Shown piece by piece: positions 18,721 to 27,775 of a stretch of 64,000 nucleotides of DNA; the first letter of the stretch is position 1, and the number at the start of each line of letters is the position of its first letter. The notes beneath the pieces are model-generated. The model had not been told where the DNA came from. It saw only the letters and a program-made list of their open reading frames with translations, and ran no database searches. This stretch comes from Holophagales bacterium. GTDB lineage: Bacteria; Acidobacteriota; Thermoanaerobaculia; Multivoradales; Multivoraceae. The stretch covers positions 22,461-86,460 of the forward strand of contig VYDI01000020.1 in the NCBI GenBank assembly GCA_009843505.1, in the 5' to 3' direction. A program made the position numbers and the translations under genes.

Positions 18721-19488
18721 TTACGACCCAGGCGACCGACTCTCAAGCGGCCGCGTATCGTCCCGGATCCTAGCCGCGCGCAACGCCGGCTCGAAGCCGA
18801 TCCCGGCCGGCTCTACCGGAGTGAGACGGCGCTCGAAGACACGCGCGAAGTTCTCCGCGCAGCACCCGGCGACGTCTTGCAGACCAAGCCGGCGACCGGT
18901 GAGCTCCTTGATCGAAGTCATCACACCGGCATCGAAGCCGCAGGAGAGGATGCCGGCGAAGTCGTCAAGGTCCGTGCAGACATTCAGCGCAAAGCCATGC
19001 GTGGTGACCCAGCGCCGCAGGTGAATGCCGATCGAGGCAATCTTCCGGCGACCGACCCACACGCCGATCCGCTCCCGCTCTTCGCCGCCCACCGCGGCGA
19101 CGCCGAACGTCGCCAACGTGCGGACCAGGACCTCCTGAAGGTCCCGGACATAGCCGCGGACGTTTCGTCGATCCGCCCTCAGATCGAGGACCGGGTAGCC
19201 GACGAGTTGTCCCGGGCCATGGTAGGTCGCGCGCCCACCGCGGTCACACTCCGCGACGGCGATTCCCCGCTGGCGGAGCCAGTCGGGGTCCGCCAGGACA
19301 TCGCTCCGGTCGCAGTTCCGGCCGACGGTGTAGGTCGGCGGATGCTCGAGCAGGAGCAAGGTGTCCGAGGCATCGGGTTCGCCGTCCAGGAGCTGCCGCC
19401 GGAGCCGGTGCTGCAGCTCGACACCGGCCTCATAGCTCACTCGCCCCAGATAGAGGGAGCGGATCGTTGCACCGTTGCCCAGTTCCAT
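18721..19488 (-). CDS. lipB: Octanoyl-[ACP]:protein octanoyltransferase
   Basis: Transfers octanoate from acyl carrier protein to lipoyl domains ahead of LipA. It has 255 residues. Family motifs: EHPPTYTVGR, RGGRATYHGPGQLVGYPVLDL, the catalytic Lys in RRKIASIGIHLRRWVTTHG, and the catalytic Cys in GILSCGFD. About 25 C-terminal residues go beyond the usual end. It is the first gene of the lipB-lipA-PRODH-proC-recN-tsaC run and is divergent from the toxin-antitoxin pair. Confidence 0.94.
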   Translation of the reverse strand: MELGNGATIRSLYLGRVSYEAGVELQHRLRRQLLDGEPDASDTLLLLEHPPTYTVGRNCDRSDVLADPDWLRQRGIAVAECDRGGRATYHGPGQLVGYPVLDLRADRRNVRGYVRDLQEVLVRTLATFGVAAVGGEERERIGVWVGRRKIASIGIHLRRWVTTHGFALNVCTDLDDFAGILSCGFDAGVMTSIKELTGRRLGLQDVAGCCAENFARVFERRLTPVEPAGIGFEPALRAARIRDDTRPLESRSPGS

Positions 19489-19600
19489 CGTCGGTCAGCT
19501 CGTTCTGGTCCAGTCCGGCAGCGCGTGCTCCAACGTCAGTTCCACTGCTTCCATTCCTATCACCGGGGGTGCCACTTCCGCCGTCGGTCTTCTCCGGACG

Positions 19601-19640
19601 TTGACATGTTCTCCACATGAAATTACTGTCTGAGTCATGT
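19601..19640 (+). promoter_or_regulatory. Promoter and candidate operator of the FitAB/VapBC-like operon
   Basis: A perfect -35 TTGACA (19601-19606) lies 17 bases before TACTGT (19624-19629, 4 of 6). A 6-base inverted repeat, ACATGA (19615-19620) and TCATGT (19635-19640), spans the -10 and the start codon. FitA-type antitoxins autoregulate by binding inverted repeats over their own promoter, so this is a good candidate operator. Confidence 0.6.
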
Positions 19641-19873
19641 CCAAGATGCTCCAGATTCGGAACGTCCCCGAGGAGACCCACCGCCTTCTGAAGAGCCGCG
19701 CCGCGCTGGAAGGAGTCTCCATGTCCCACTTCGTGCTGCGCGAGATCGAGCGGATCGTCCGCCGGCCAAGCCGCCGGGAAGTACTGGACGCCATTCGCAG
19801 CGAACCCCCCGTGGCGCTCGACAAGACCCCGGCTGATGTCGTGAGGGAGGCCAGAGAATCCCGCCGGTGGTAA
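19637..19873 (+). CDS. vapB: FitA/VapB-like ribbon-helix-helix antitoxin
   Basis: Small protein of 78 residues. The N-terminal ribbon-helix-helix has the wording MLQIRNVPEETHRLLKSRAA, typical of FitA-type antitoxins. The C-terminal tail (about 50-78, basic and Trp-ended) would wrap the PIN toxin. It overlaps the toxin start by seven bases, a normal translational coupling for such pairs. It would neutralise the toxin and repress the operon. Confidence 0.85.
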   Translation: MSKMLQIRNVPEETHRLLKSRAALEGVSMSHFVLREIERIVRRPSRREVLDAIRSEPPVALDKTPADVVREARESRRW

Positions 19874-20256
19874 TCGACGCCTCCGCGGCCGTCGAGATGC
19901 TGCTGGACACCGCGCCCGGCCGCCGCCTGAGCTCGAGACTCGCGGCCGAGTCGGTCGAGATCCACGTTCCTCACGTCGTGGACCTGGAGATCGCGCACGC
20001 GCTTCGGCGCTACGTGCGCCAAGGTGCCTTCGACGCCGCCCGGGGGACCCGAGCCCTGCGGCGCTGGCGCCACCTTCGGGCGGAACGCTACGAGCATCGT
20101 CGATTCCTGGACCGCATCTGGGCACTCCGCCACAACGTCTCGGCGTACGACGCGGTGTACGTCGCCCTGGCCGAAGCCCTCTCCACCACCCTGTTGACTG
20201 CGGATCGGAGGCTTGCCGGTGCTCCGGGGCTCGAAGGCCGCATCGAACTGATCTGA
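19867..20256 (+). CDS. vapC: PIN-domain ribonuclease toxin (VapC/FitB-like)
   Basis: PIN-domain RNase of 129 residues. Acidic active-site positions are visible: the Asp of VIDASAAVEML, the Glu in DLEIAHALRRYV, and Asp residues in SAYDAVYVALAEAL and LTADRRLA. VapC toxins usually cut tRNA or rRNA; the target here is not predictable. The GTG start at 19867 lies inside the antitoxin gene. The pair lies between lipB and a patatin gene. Confidence 0.87.
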   Translation: MVIDASAAVEMLLDTAPGRRLSSRLAAESVEIHVPHVVDLEIAHALRRYVRQGAFDAARGTRALRRWRHLRAERYEHRRFLDRIWALRHNVSAYDAVYVALAEALSTTLLTADRRLAGAPGLEGRIELI

Positions 20257-20293
20257 ACGAGGCTGCCGGAGAGCAGGATCGAGGGCTGAGCGC

Positions 20294-21505
20294 GTGCCGC
20301 TGCCAACACGAGAAACACCCGAGCGCCAGCCCGCCGGCAGCGGCCGCGGCAACGACAACGGGAAGCCCCGAATCGGCCTCGTCCTCACCGGCGGCGGGGC
20401 GCGGGCGGCCTACCAGGTCGGGCTGGTCCGGCACCTGGCGAAGCGGCTTCCGGAGTTCCACTTCGACGTCCTGACCGGCGTTTCGGCCGGCGCGATCAAC
20501 GCCTCCTTCCTCGCCTCGAACACGGGAAGCGCCGAGGACGCGACCGAGGAGCTCATGAACACCTGGCTCGATCTGACGCCCGATCACGTGTTCCGGGACG
20601 ACGGCTGGTCGCTGGGGAAGATGGTCCTTCGCTGGCTGCTGAACCTGGCTTCGGGCGGCCTGCGCTACCGGCCCCAGGTCCGCGGTCTGGTCGACACCTC
20701 ACCGCTCGGCAATCACCTCGCCAACGTCCTCGGCGTCGAGGCGGCGAACGGCCGCGTCCTGCCGGGCATCGCGCAGAACCTGGCCCGCGGCCGGCTGGAC
20801 GCCGTCGCCGTGACCACCGTCGAGTGGTCGACGGGACAGACCGTGACCTGGGTTCAGGGCCACGACATCGAGACCTGGGAACGGCCGAAGCGCCGCTCGG
20901 AGCGAGCGCTGCTCACGCTCGACCATGTCCTCGCCTCCGCCTCGCTGCCGCTGATCTTCCCAGCGGTGCGGATCGGCGACGCCTGGCATGGAGATGGCGG
21001 CGTGCGTTTGACCTCACCACTGTCGCCGGCCCTGCACCTGGGCTGCGATCGCCTGATCGCCGTGTCCACGCGCCATGAGCCCCTGGCGCCCAGGACGGCA
21101 GCAGCCGCCTACCCGCCGCCGGCGCAGTTCGCGGGCGTGCTCCTGAACGCCGTGTTCCTGGATCAACTCGACCAGGACGCGAACCGGATGGAACTCGTCA
21201 ACGGCCTGCTGGCGCGGCTGCCGGCGTCCGAACGAGGTCCGCTCCGCCTCGTCGACCTGGTCCTGCTGCGGCCCTCCGAGGACCTGGGGAGGCTCGCCAG
21301 CCGTTTCGAGCCCCGTTTGCCGAAGGCGTTCCGCTTCATGACCCGCGGCCTCGGCACCCGCGACACGAAGAGCCCGGACCTGCTCAGTCTCCTGATGTTC
21401 CAGCCCGATTACATCCGGGCCTTGATCGACGTGGGAGAAAGGGACGCCGAAGCGCGCCACGGCGAGATCGCTGCCCTGCTGAGCGGGGCGCCTACGCGAT
21501 CGTGA
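20294..21505 (+). CDS. Patatin-like phospholipase
   Basis: Serine acyl hydrolase with a Ser-Asp dyad, 403 residues. The oxyanion loop is [13 protein letters not shown] (about 31-43). The nucleophile elbow is [11 protein letters not shown] (Ser64). The Asp lies in [11 protein letters not shown] (about 233-240). No signal peptide is evident, so it is probably cytoplasmic or membrane-peripheral. Its last 14 bases overlap the convergent aldolase gene. Confidence 0.88.
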   Translation: MPLPTRETPERQPAGSGRGNDNGKPRIGLVLTGGGARAAYQVGLVRHLAKRLPEFHFDVLTGVSAGAINASFLASNTGSAEDATEELMNTWLDLTPDHVFRDDGWSLGKMVLRWLLNLASGGLRYRPQVRGLVDTSPLGNHLANVLGVEAANGRVLPGIAQNLARGRLDAVAVTTVEWSTGQTVTWVQGHDIETWERPKRRSERALLTLDHVLASASLPLIFPAVRIGDAWHGDGGVRLTSPLSPALHLGCDRLIAVSTRHEPLAPRTAAAAYPPPAQFAGVLLNAVFLDQLDQDANRMELVNGLLARLPASERGPLRLVDLVLLRPSEDLGRLASRFEPRLPKAFRFMTRGLGTRDTKSPDLLSLLMFQPDYIRALIDVGERDAEARHGEIAALLSGAPTRS

Positions 21506-22553
21506 TGTCGTCGCAGAGGTAGACGTCCTGAATGTGGTTCAGGAGTTCCACCCCCTCCGCCATCGGCCGCTGGAACGCCTTGCGACCGGAGATCAGTCCC
21601 TGACCGCCGGCGCGGCGGTTGATGACCGCCGTCCGTACCGCGGCCGCCAGATCGCCGGCGCCGCCGGAGGAACCGCCGGAGTTGATCAGCCCGACCCGGC
21701 CCATGTAACAGTTCGCGACCTGCCAGCGCACCAGGTCGACCGGGTGGTCGGAGACCAGGTCGCTGTAGACCAGGTCGTGGGTCTTGCCGAAGCCCACTGC
21801 AGGGTAGCCACCGTTCTTCGTCGCCTGTTTCTGTTTGACGATGTCCGCCTCGATCGTCACGCCGAGGTGGTTCGCCTGCCCGGTCAGGTCGGCCGAGTCG
21901 TGGTAGTCGACGCCGTCGACGACGAACGCGCTGTTGCGGAGGTAGCACCAGAGGATGCAGGCCATGCCGAGTTCGTGGGCCTGCTGGAAGCACTCGGCGA
22001 TCTCGACGAGTTCCTCGCGGCAGACGTCGGCGCCGAAGTACACCGTGGCACCCACCGCGGTGGCGCCCAGATCCCATGCCTGCTCGACCTGCGAAAAGAG
22101 AACCTGGTGGTACGTGTGGGGATAGGTCAGGCTCTCGTTGTGGTTGATCTTGACGATGAAGGGAATCCGGTGCGCGTAGCGCCGGCCGATGCTGCCGAGC
22201 ACACCCAGGGTCGACGCGACGCCGTTGCAGCCGCCCTCGATCGCCAGCCGGATGATGTTCTCGGGATCGAAGTAGATCGGGTTCGGCGCGAACGAGGCCG
22301 CACCGGAGTGCTCGATTCCCTGGTCCACGGGCAGGATCGAGACGTAGCCGGTGCCACCGAGACGGCCGTGCCCAAGCAGCCGTTCCAGGCTCGCCAGGGT
22401 GCGGTTGTTCCGGTCGGAGGGCCCGAACGCCCGGTCGACGATGTCGGGTCCCGGCACCGTCAGGTGATCCTTCGGGATTCCGGTGCAGACGTGTCCGAGG
22501 AGGCTCTCCGCCTCACTGCCCAGCAGTTCTTCGATGCGCGCGATTTCGGCCAT
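21492..22553 (-). CDS. fbaB: Class I fructose-bisphosphate aldolase (DhnA/FbaB family)
   Basis: Schiff-base aldolase of 353 residues, similar to the bacterial/archaeal DhnA group. Recognisable wording: [56 protein letters not shown] and the C-terminal phosphate-binding [19 protein letters not shown]. It acts in glycolysis and gluconeogenesis. It stands alone here. Its 3' end overlaps the patatin gene. Confidence 0.92.
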   Translation of the reverse strand: MAEIARIEELLGSEAESLLGHVCTGIPKDHLTVPGPDIVDRAFGPSDRNNRTLASLERLLGHGRLGGTGYVSILPVDQGIEHSGAASFAPNPIYFDPENIIRLAIEGGCNGVASTLGVLGSIGRRYAHRIPFIVKINHNESLTYPHTYHQVLFSQVEQAWDLGATAVGATVYFGADVCREELVEIAECFQQAHELGMACILWCYLRNSAFVVDGVDYHDSADLTGQANHLGVTIEADIVKQKQATKNGGYPAVGFGKTHDLVYSDLVSDHPVDLVRWQVANCYMGRVGLINSGGSSGGAGDLAAAVRTAVINRRAGGQGLISGRKAFQRPMAEGVELLNHIQDVYLCDDITIA

Positions 22554-22633
22554 GGTTCTCCCCTGGTTCAGAGACTCGGCGGGTCGGATCGAGCGGATTC
22601 TAGGAGCTTGGGCCGTTGAAGGCTATGGGTGAG

Positions 22634-23212
22634 TCAGTTCAGGCTGCCGGCCTGCTGCTCCCGCGCTGCTTCGGGGCGCTCCAGCCGTTCCAGGAGCTGG
22701 AGCAGCACGTCGAGGGCCGGCCCCCACAAGCGGTGCCGTCCAAGGTGATAGACGGCGAGCGGTACAGGCTGCCCCTCGATCTCGAACGTCCGCTCCTCCA
22801 CCAGCCGGGGGTGCTTAAGCGCCGAAAGCGGGAGCCGTACGCTCGGCGCCTCCGTGTTGCTGCCATCGTCCTCGGGCGACGGAACCGCAACCACGCACGC
22901 CCGCAGCCGGAAGCCGCCGCTGCCGCCAACCTCGTCCAGCTCACCGAGCCGGAGAATCCGCGACGGGTCGACACCGAGACCGACGTTTCCGAGCCGAGCC
23001 ACGGTCGGCCAGGGGTCGTCGCCCTCGAAGGCGGCCGCCGGGAAGCTGAGCGGAGGCGACTCGTTCGGCTCCTCCCGCAGCAAGGTCCAGAGCTCCGCCG
23101 ACTCGACGTACAGAGGCACGACGACGGCGACGCTTGCGCCTTCGCCATCTGGTGCCGCGGGTAGCCGCTTCGAGAGCTCGAGCCGACGCTGAACCTGGAG
23201 AATCCAACTCAC
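22634..23212 (-). CDS. NudL-like Nudix-fold protein lacking the catalytic box
   Basis: Protein of 192 residues that lines up with CoA pyrophosphatases (NudL). It has VAVVVPLYVESAELWTLLRE, then PLSFPAAAFEGDDPW where the family has SFPGG. The FRLRACVVAVP segment and the C-terminal VYHLGRHRLWGPALDVLLQLLERL also match. In place of the Nudix box (GxxxxxExxxxxxxREUxEExGU) it has TVARLGNVGLGVDP, with no glutamates to bind metal. It is therefore probably not a hydrolase. GTG 23212 overlaps the upstream gene as GTGA. The assignment is from memory of the family pattern. Confidence 0.6.
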   Translation of the reverse strand: MSWILQVQRRLELSKRLPAAPDGEGASVAVVVPLYVESAELWTLLREEPNESPPLSFPAAAFEGDDPWPTVARLGNVGLGVDPSRILRLGELDEVGGSGGFRLRACVVAVPSPEDDGSNTEAPSVRLPLSALKHPRLVEERTFEIEGQPVPLAVYHLGRHRLWGPALDVLLQLLERLERPEAAREQQAGSLN

Positions 23213-25035
23213 GGAACCGACCCTATCCCCAGCACATGGTGCGAGGTCGGATCCTCGGCTCCGTCCAGGGTCAGGCCCAGTCGAAACACGTCGACGGACC
23301 CACTCGACCACCACATCCGGTGACGCGCTACCGGCGGGTCCAGGAGCAGACGCACCGATGTTCCCCCTGACGGAAGCGGGCTGCTCTCCTCGACTTCGCC
23401 GCCCAGGATCTCCAGGGCCGTTTCCTCCCGCTCCAGAAGAATCCGGAGCCGCGACCGGCGCACTTGGCGACCTGCTTCCAGGCTGCCGGCTACGTCCGGT
23501 TCCCACCCAACGAGAAACTCCGCCGACCCGCCTTCGATCAGGAGTCCCGACTCGCCGAACGGAGTGATCCGGCCCGCGACGGGCCGCAGCCAGACTTCAC
23601 CGGCAAACAGGTCCGACGGCTCTCCCGCTCGCGGACGCTGGCCGGTCTCGAGCGGCAGGAACCGGTGCAAGGCGCCCTCGGGCGCCGGTGAAGGCCCGAA
23701 CGCCTCGGCGGGCCGCAACCAGAGCGGGTACAGGAACAGCGCCGAAGATGCCGCCACCGCTACAAGCCGCGCCGGGCCCAGCCGGCCGGAGAGGAACCAG
23801 AACATCGGAACGACGGCGCCGACGCCGCCGGGTCCGACGAGCACGGACTCATCGCCGAGATCGAACGGGAAGAAGACGACGCGCGCGACGACCGACGCGA
23901 CCGCGCCAAGCAGCAGCGCCCGGCGCCAACCGGCGGCGAACAGGCCCCCGACCGCCGCCCACACTAGTGGCGCGCAGTACGGCGCGATCCCGATCGTTCG
24001 GCCGACGATCGCATGGAGAAGGGTCTCGAGATCCAGCGCGGGACGGGCCGGCAGTGTTTGCGCGGATGTCGGATCGGAGCGCCACTCCTCCGCTTCGAAG
24101 TCGACGGCCGGAAAGCCGGTCGAAGGATCGAAGACCGCTCGCTCCACCTCCGTGAAGCCTCCGCGCACCAGTGCGGAGGCCCCGAAAGACGCTCCGGCGG
24201 TCAGCACCGCCGCCACCGTGAAAGCGAGGAAGGCAGTCCCCCGGCGCGGATTCCGCAGGGCGAGCCAGGCCGCCGCCGCAAGCGCCGGCAACAAGCTCAG
24301 ACCGTCGACCGAAGCGACCGTGGCCAGGGCGAGCAGGAAGCCGACGAGAGACCAGCGAGACGCTTCGCCCCGAAGCGGCCGCCGGCCTTGCGGCCGGCGC
24401 GGACTGTCCGCCGCCTGCGGCGGCAGCCGGCGGGGACGCCGGCGCACCCAGTGGGAAGCGCCCCGCCAAGGACGGCGCTCGCCGTCCGCGGCCGGGATCA
24501 CGTGAAGGACGAGCGCCCATGCCAGAGCCGACGTCGCGAGGCGGAACATCCCGGGCGACGGCAGCGGCAGCACCGTGAAGGCCGTCGTGCCGGCGATGAA
24601 CACGGCGATCCAGGCCGGCGCCCAGGGACCGATGCGACGCTCGAGCACCAGGGCCGAGCCGGCCGCCGCCACCGCCAGCAGCAGCCAGTTCAGCAACGCC
24701 GGTCCCCGCCGCGGAGACATGCGGACGAAGGGCGCCGCCGCCACCGCGTATGCCGGCGGCCGCGCGAAACCGATCCGGGCGCCCCCGGTGCTGCTTTCCA
24801 GGGCGATGGCCTCGGGCTCCTCCCCGAACAGCCGGACGTAGCGGTCGTAGTCGGCGCGACCGTAGGTCAGGTCGCCATCCCAGGCCAGGCTCAGCGCCGC
24901 CATCCGGAACGTGGTTTCCCGCTCCCCGGCAACAACGGCATCCGATCGCATCGTCGCGGCGAACAGGGCAAGCAGCAGCCCGGCGAGCAGGATCCAGGAC
25001 CATCGCCGCGCGACCGTACCGGGGCTGGAGATCAC
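23209..25035 (-). CDS. Polytopic membrane protein, possibly glycosyltransferase-like, with repeat insertion
   Basis: Protein of 608 residues. Multiple hydrophobic segments lie in about the first 430 residues, for example SWILLAGLLLALFAATMR, LLNWLLLAVAAAGSALVL and VGFLLALATVASVDGLSLL. A soluble beta-rich C-terminal region follows. An N-terminal loop with AWDGDLTYGRADYDRYVRLF recalls GT-C type enzymes, but I cannot name a family. Around residues 195-225 an Arg/Pro-rich stretch is encoded by a REP-like repeat (24361-24453) that keeps the frame. GTG 25035 overlaps the upstream glycosyltransferase gene as GTGA. Confidence 0.6.
   Translation of the reverse strand: MISSPGTVARRWSWILLAGLLLALFAATMRSDAVVAGERETTFRMAALSLAWDGDLTYGRADYDRYVRLFGEEPEAIALESSTGGARIGFARPPAYAVAAAPFVRMSPRRGPALLNWLLLAVAAAGSALVLERRIGPWAPAWIAVFIAGTTAFTVLPLPSPGMFRLATSALAWALVLHVIPAADGERRPWRGASHWVRRRPRRLPPQAADSPRRPQGRRPLRGEASRWSLVGFLLALATVASVDGLSLLPALAAAAWLALRNPRRGTAFLAFTVAAVLTAGASFGASALVRGGFTEVERAVFDPSTGFPAVDFEAEEWRSDPTSAQTLPARPALDLETLLHAIVGRTIGIAPYCAPLVWAAVGGLFAAGWRRALLLGAVASVVARVVFFPFDLGDESVLVGPGGVGAVVPMFWFLSGRLGPARLVAVAASSALFLYPLWLRPAEAFGPSPAPEGALHRFLPLETGQRPRAGEPSDLFAGEVWLRPVAGRITPFGESGLLIEGGSAEFLVGWEPDVAGSLEAGRQVRRSRLRILLEREETALEILGGEVEESSPLPSGGTSVRLLLDPPVARHRMWWSSGSVDVFRLGLTLDGAEDPTSHHVLGIGSVP
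24361..24453. repeat. REP-like palindromic cluster inserted in a coding region
   Basis: A run of hairpins inside the 23209-25035 gene: CGCTTCG/CGAAGCG, GCCGGCC/GGCCGGC and GCCGCC/GGCGGC. It ends in a 28-base core (24426-24453) identical to the repeat at 116-143 near xerD. Read on the minus strand it encodes an Arg/Pro-rich segment between two normal-looking stretches, without a stop or frame change. Confidence 0.7.
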
Positions 25036-26666
25036 AGTTCGCTGTCGAAGGCGGTCGCGCCGCAGAGCGTCATCGAGCCACCGCCGAAGAGGTGCGGCTC
25101 GAACCGGAGCCGCGCCCGGCCGATCGGTCGCCGGAGCTTGAGCGGGATCCGGCACGCGTCGCCCGGCGGCAAGTCTCGCGGCAGCGGAATCCACGGCCTG
25201 CCCCGGAACAGGTCCCGCCCACCACTCCAGAGCTGGGGCTCGAGCACCACGCCGCCGTCCTGGTTCCGGCCAGAAAGCCAGGTCGCGAAGCCGGTGTTCG
25301 AAACGACGAGTTGGATCGAACGGCGCTCGCCATCCGGCCAGGGCGAGTCACAGCCCTCGACCTCGATCCGCCCCGGCAGCCAGCCCCAGGTCAACGACGT
25401 GGGGGCCGGAGGCCGCGGCGCTCGCAGCGGCGGCGGCTCTCCGGCCGGCACCCGCGACCACTCGTCCAGAGCCTCGAAGACCGCCCGCGCCGCCGACGCC
25501 GGCCCGTGCTCGCGCTCGATGAAGGCCCGCGCCGCTGCGCCCATCCCGACCAGCCGGTCCGGCGCGCCAAGCAGGTCCCGTAGCAAGCCCGCGAGCGCGC
25601 CGGCCTCCGCGCCCGGATCGTCCTTGAGCGGAGCCTTGACCACGATGTCGTCCGGCAGTTCAACGAACTGGGCGTAGTCGGAGGCCACCGCCGCCCGGCC
25701 CAGAGCGAGGATGCGCAGCAGCGAGGCCGAAGTTTCGCCGGCGCTCGGGTAGCGCAGGTTGAGACACAGGTCGCAGGCGGCGATGGCGGTCGGGAAGGCG
25801 GCCGGGTCGAGGAAGCCGGTCATCGTGACCCGGTCCTGGACTCCCAGATCCCGGGCCAGGGCGACGAGATCGAGCTCCGGCGCGACATCTCCTACCACCA
25901 GCGCATGCACCTCCTCCATTCCCGGCTCGGCGAGAATGCGCAGGAGCACGTCCGTGCGCTTGATCGGGGTCTGGAAGCCGAAAGAGCCGATCAGGACGGC
26001 CGACCGACGAATGCCGGTTCGCTGCCGAAAGGCCGCCGCCTGCTCGGGCTCGGGCAGGGCGGGCGCCGGCATCGGCATCGGCACCTGGCGCATCGGCGGC
26101 AGCCAGCCATCGGCCCACTCCGCGAGCTCCTCCTCCAGAAACCGGAGACCCCAGTGGCTATGGGTCAGGAGGCCGCGCTGCCGGAGCAGAAGGGACCGGT
26201 GCGCCGGCATCTCGAACAGCCGCGCCCGGCCGTGGCCGCCCCAACGGATCGACAGCGCCGCCGCGGCGCCCTCCCAGCCGTGCTCCTCGCCGAGGCCGCT
26301 GACGTAGGAGTCGAGGTCGCCCGAGGCCAGGGTCGACTCGACCAGCAGGTGGTGCAGGCGAAGGTCGTGCACGGTCACGACCCCCGGTGAATCCAGGGCC
26401 AGCCGGCGGACACCCTCGTGGTAGACGTTGTTGCCCATCTGGTAGAAGGGCAATCGTCCACCCGGGTCCAAGGCCGCGGCGTCGACCACCCGATAGCGGT
26501 CCATGACCCCGGACGCGACCTCCTGTCCTGGAAGCCGGATCAGGCGCAGGTCGCACAGGGGTGCGAGCTCGTCGAGCAGGTCGACGCTGTAGTCCGCGAT
26601 CCCCGACCTGACCGGAGGCAGCGGCGACACGAAGTCGACTGCCAGAGCGCTACGTCTGGCCGCCAT
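25032..26666 (-). CDS. Glycosyltransferase (GT-B/GT4-like) with C-terminal Ig-like domain
   Basis: Protein of 544 residues. The N-terminal half has SPLPPVRSGIADYSVDLLDELA and VVTVHDLRLHHLLV. The second Rossmann domain has VLIGSFGFQTPIKRTDVLLR, DRVTMTGFLDPAAF and LNLRYPSAGETSASLLRIL, as in GT4 enzymes. A C-terminal beta domain (about 435-544, with VVSNTGFATWLSGRNQDGG) resembles Ig-like domains with a conserved Trp. The donor and acceptor are unknown. ATG 26666 overlaps the prfB 3' end by 17 bases. It is probably co-transcribed with the membrane protein downstream, which suggests surface glycan work. Confidence 0.75.
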   Translation of the reverse strand: MAARRSALAVDFVSPLPPVRSGIADYSVDLLDELAPLCDLRLIRLPGQEVASGVMDRYRVVDAAALDPGGRLPFYQMGNNVYHEGVRRLALDSPGVVTVHDLRLHHLLVESTLASGDLDSYVSGLGEEHGWEGAAAALSIRWGGHGRARLFEMPAHRSLLLRQRGLLTHSHWGLRFLEEELAEWADGWLPPMRQVPMPMPAPALPEPEQAAAFRQRTGIRRSAVLIGSFGFQTPIKRTDVLLRILAEPGMEEVHALVVGDVAPELDLVALARDLGVQDRVTMTGFLDPAAFPTAIAACDLCLNLRYPSAGETSASLLRILALGRAAVASDYAQFVELPDDIVVKAPLKDDPGAEAGALAGLLRDLLGAPDRLVGMGAAARAFIEREHGPASAARAVFEALDEWSRVPAGEPPPLRAPRPPAPTSLTWGWLPGRIEVEGCDSPWPDGERRSIQLVVSNTGFATWLSGRNQDGGVVLEPQLWSGGRDLFRGRPWIPLPRDLPPGDACRIPLKLRRPIGRARLRFEPHLFGGGSMTLCGATAFDSEL

Positions 26667-27775
26667 CGGAAGCTTCGAGCTGCTGGCCCAACCAGGCGTC
26701 GATGAAGGGATCGAGGTCGCCGTCGAGCACCTTCTCGACCGCCGATACCTCAAGCCTGGTCCGGTGATCCTTGACCATGCGGTACGGGTGCAGCACATAG
26801 CTGCGGATCTGGGACCCGAAGCCGATCTCCATCTTCTGTCCCTCGCGCTCCGCCTGCTCCTCGCGCCGCTTCTGCACTTCCCTGTCGTAGAGCCTCGCCT
26901 TCAGGATCTTCATCGCCATCGACCGGTTCTTGATCTGGCTGCGCTCGTTCTGGCAGCTGACCACGATGCCGGTCGGCATGTGCGTGATCCGCACCGCGGA
27001 GTCCGTCACGTTCACGTGCTGGCCACCAGCCCCGGACGACCGGAAGGTGTCGATACGGATGTCCTTGTCCTCGACCTCGACGTCGATGTCGTCTTCGACC
27101 TCGGGGTAGGCGTAGACGGAAGCGAACGAGGTGTGGCGTCGCTTCGCCGCGTCGAACGGCGAGATGCGCACCAGCCGATGGACTCCGCTCTCGCCTCGCA
27201 AACGGCCAAAGGCGTACTCGCCCCGAACCGCAACGGTCGCGCTCTTGAGCCCCGCTTCTTCGCCATCGAGCCGCTCCAGCAACGTGACGTCGAAGCCGCT
27301 CTGCTCGGCCCATCGCAAGTACATCCGCAGGAGGATCTCCGCCCAGTCCTGGGAATCCGTGCCGCCCTCGCCCGGATGGATGGCTAGCAGGGCGCTGCGG
27401 TCGTCGTCTTCCCCCGAGAGCTTGAGTTCCAGGTCGAGGGCCGCCGACTCGCTCCCGACCCGCTCGATGAAGGAGTCGAGCTCGGCGTCGTCCTCGGCGC
27501 CCAGAGCGTCCTCGGCCAGCAGTTCGAGCCAGGCCTCGATCTCGTCCCGGTCGGCCTTCAGCCGTTCCAGGGTCCTCCGCCGGCGTTCGAGAGCTCGGCG
27601 ACGGCGCAGCAGCGGCGCACTCTTCCTCGGCTCGTCCCAGAAGCCGGGCTGCTGCATCTCGTGATCGAGAGCCGCTAGCTGTTCCTCGACCTCCGCCGGG
27701 TCAAAGATACCTCCGCAGGCCGTCCAGACGGATCCTCAGATCGGAGAGCGAGCGGTTCGCGTCGGCCGCAATCAT
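26650..27775 (-). CDS. prfB: Peptide chain release factor 2 (programmed +1 frameshift)
   Basis: RF2 recognises UGA and UAA. The first 24 codons start at ATG 27775 (MIAADANRSL...) and stop at an in-frame TGA (27703-27701). A +1 shift continues at GAC into the long frame and gives about 374 residues. The shift site reads GGAGG TAT CTT TGA C, the same layout as in E. coli. The long frame shows the GGQ loop (RSSGAGGQHVNVTDSAVRI) and codon-recognition region typical of RF2. ATG 27775 overlaps the lnt stop as ATGA. Annotation from the ATG at 27657 alone would lose the N-terminal helices. Confidence 0.93.
27700..27714 (-). promoter_or_regulatory. RF2 autoregulatory frameshift site
   Basis: On the minus strand: the internal Shine-Dalgarno GGAGG (27714-27710), then TAT, the slippery CTT (27706-27704), TGA (27703-27701) and C. 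When RF2 is scarce the ribosome slips forward one base and completes RF2. Confidence 0.93.

Noticed and set aside
19430..20587. Long open frame (385 codons) on the minus strand over the toxin-antitoxin genes
   Set aside because: It is Arg/Gly/Pro-rich with no recognisable domain and overlaps two well-supported genes. It is a shadow frame of GC-rich DNA.
23688..25677. Plus-strand open frames across the glycosyltransferase region
   Set aside because: They read the antisense of genes with convincing motifs and consist of Arg/Ser/Gly-rich sequence.
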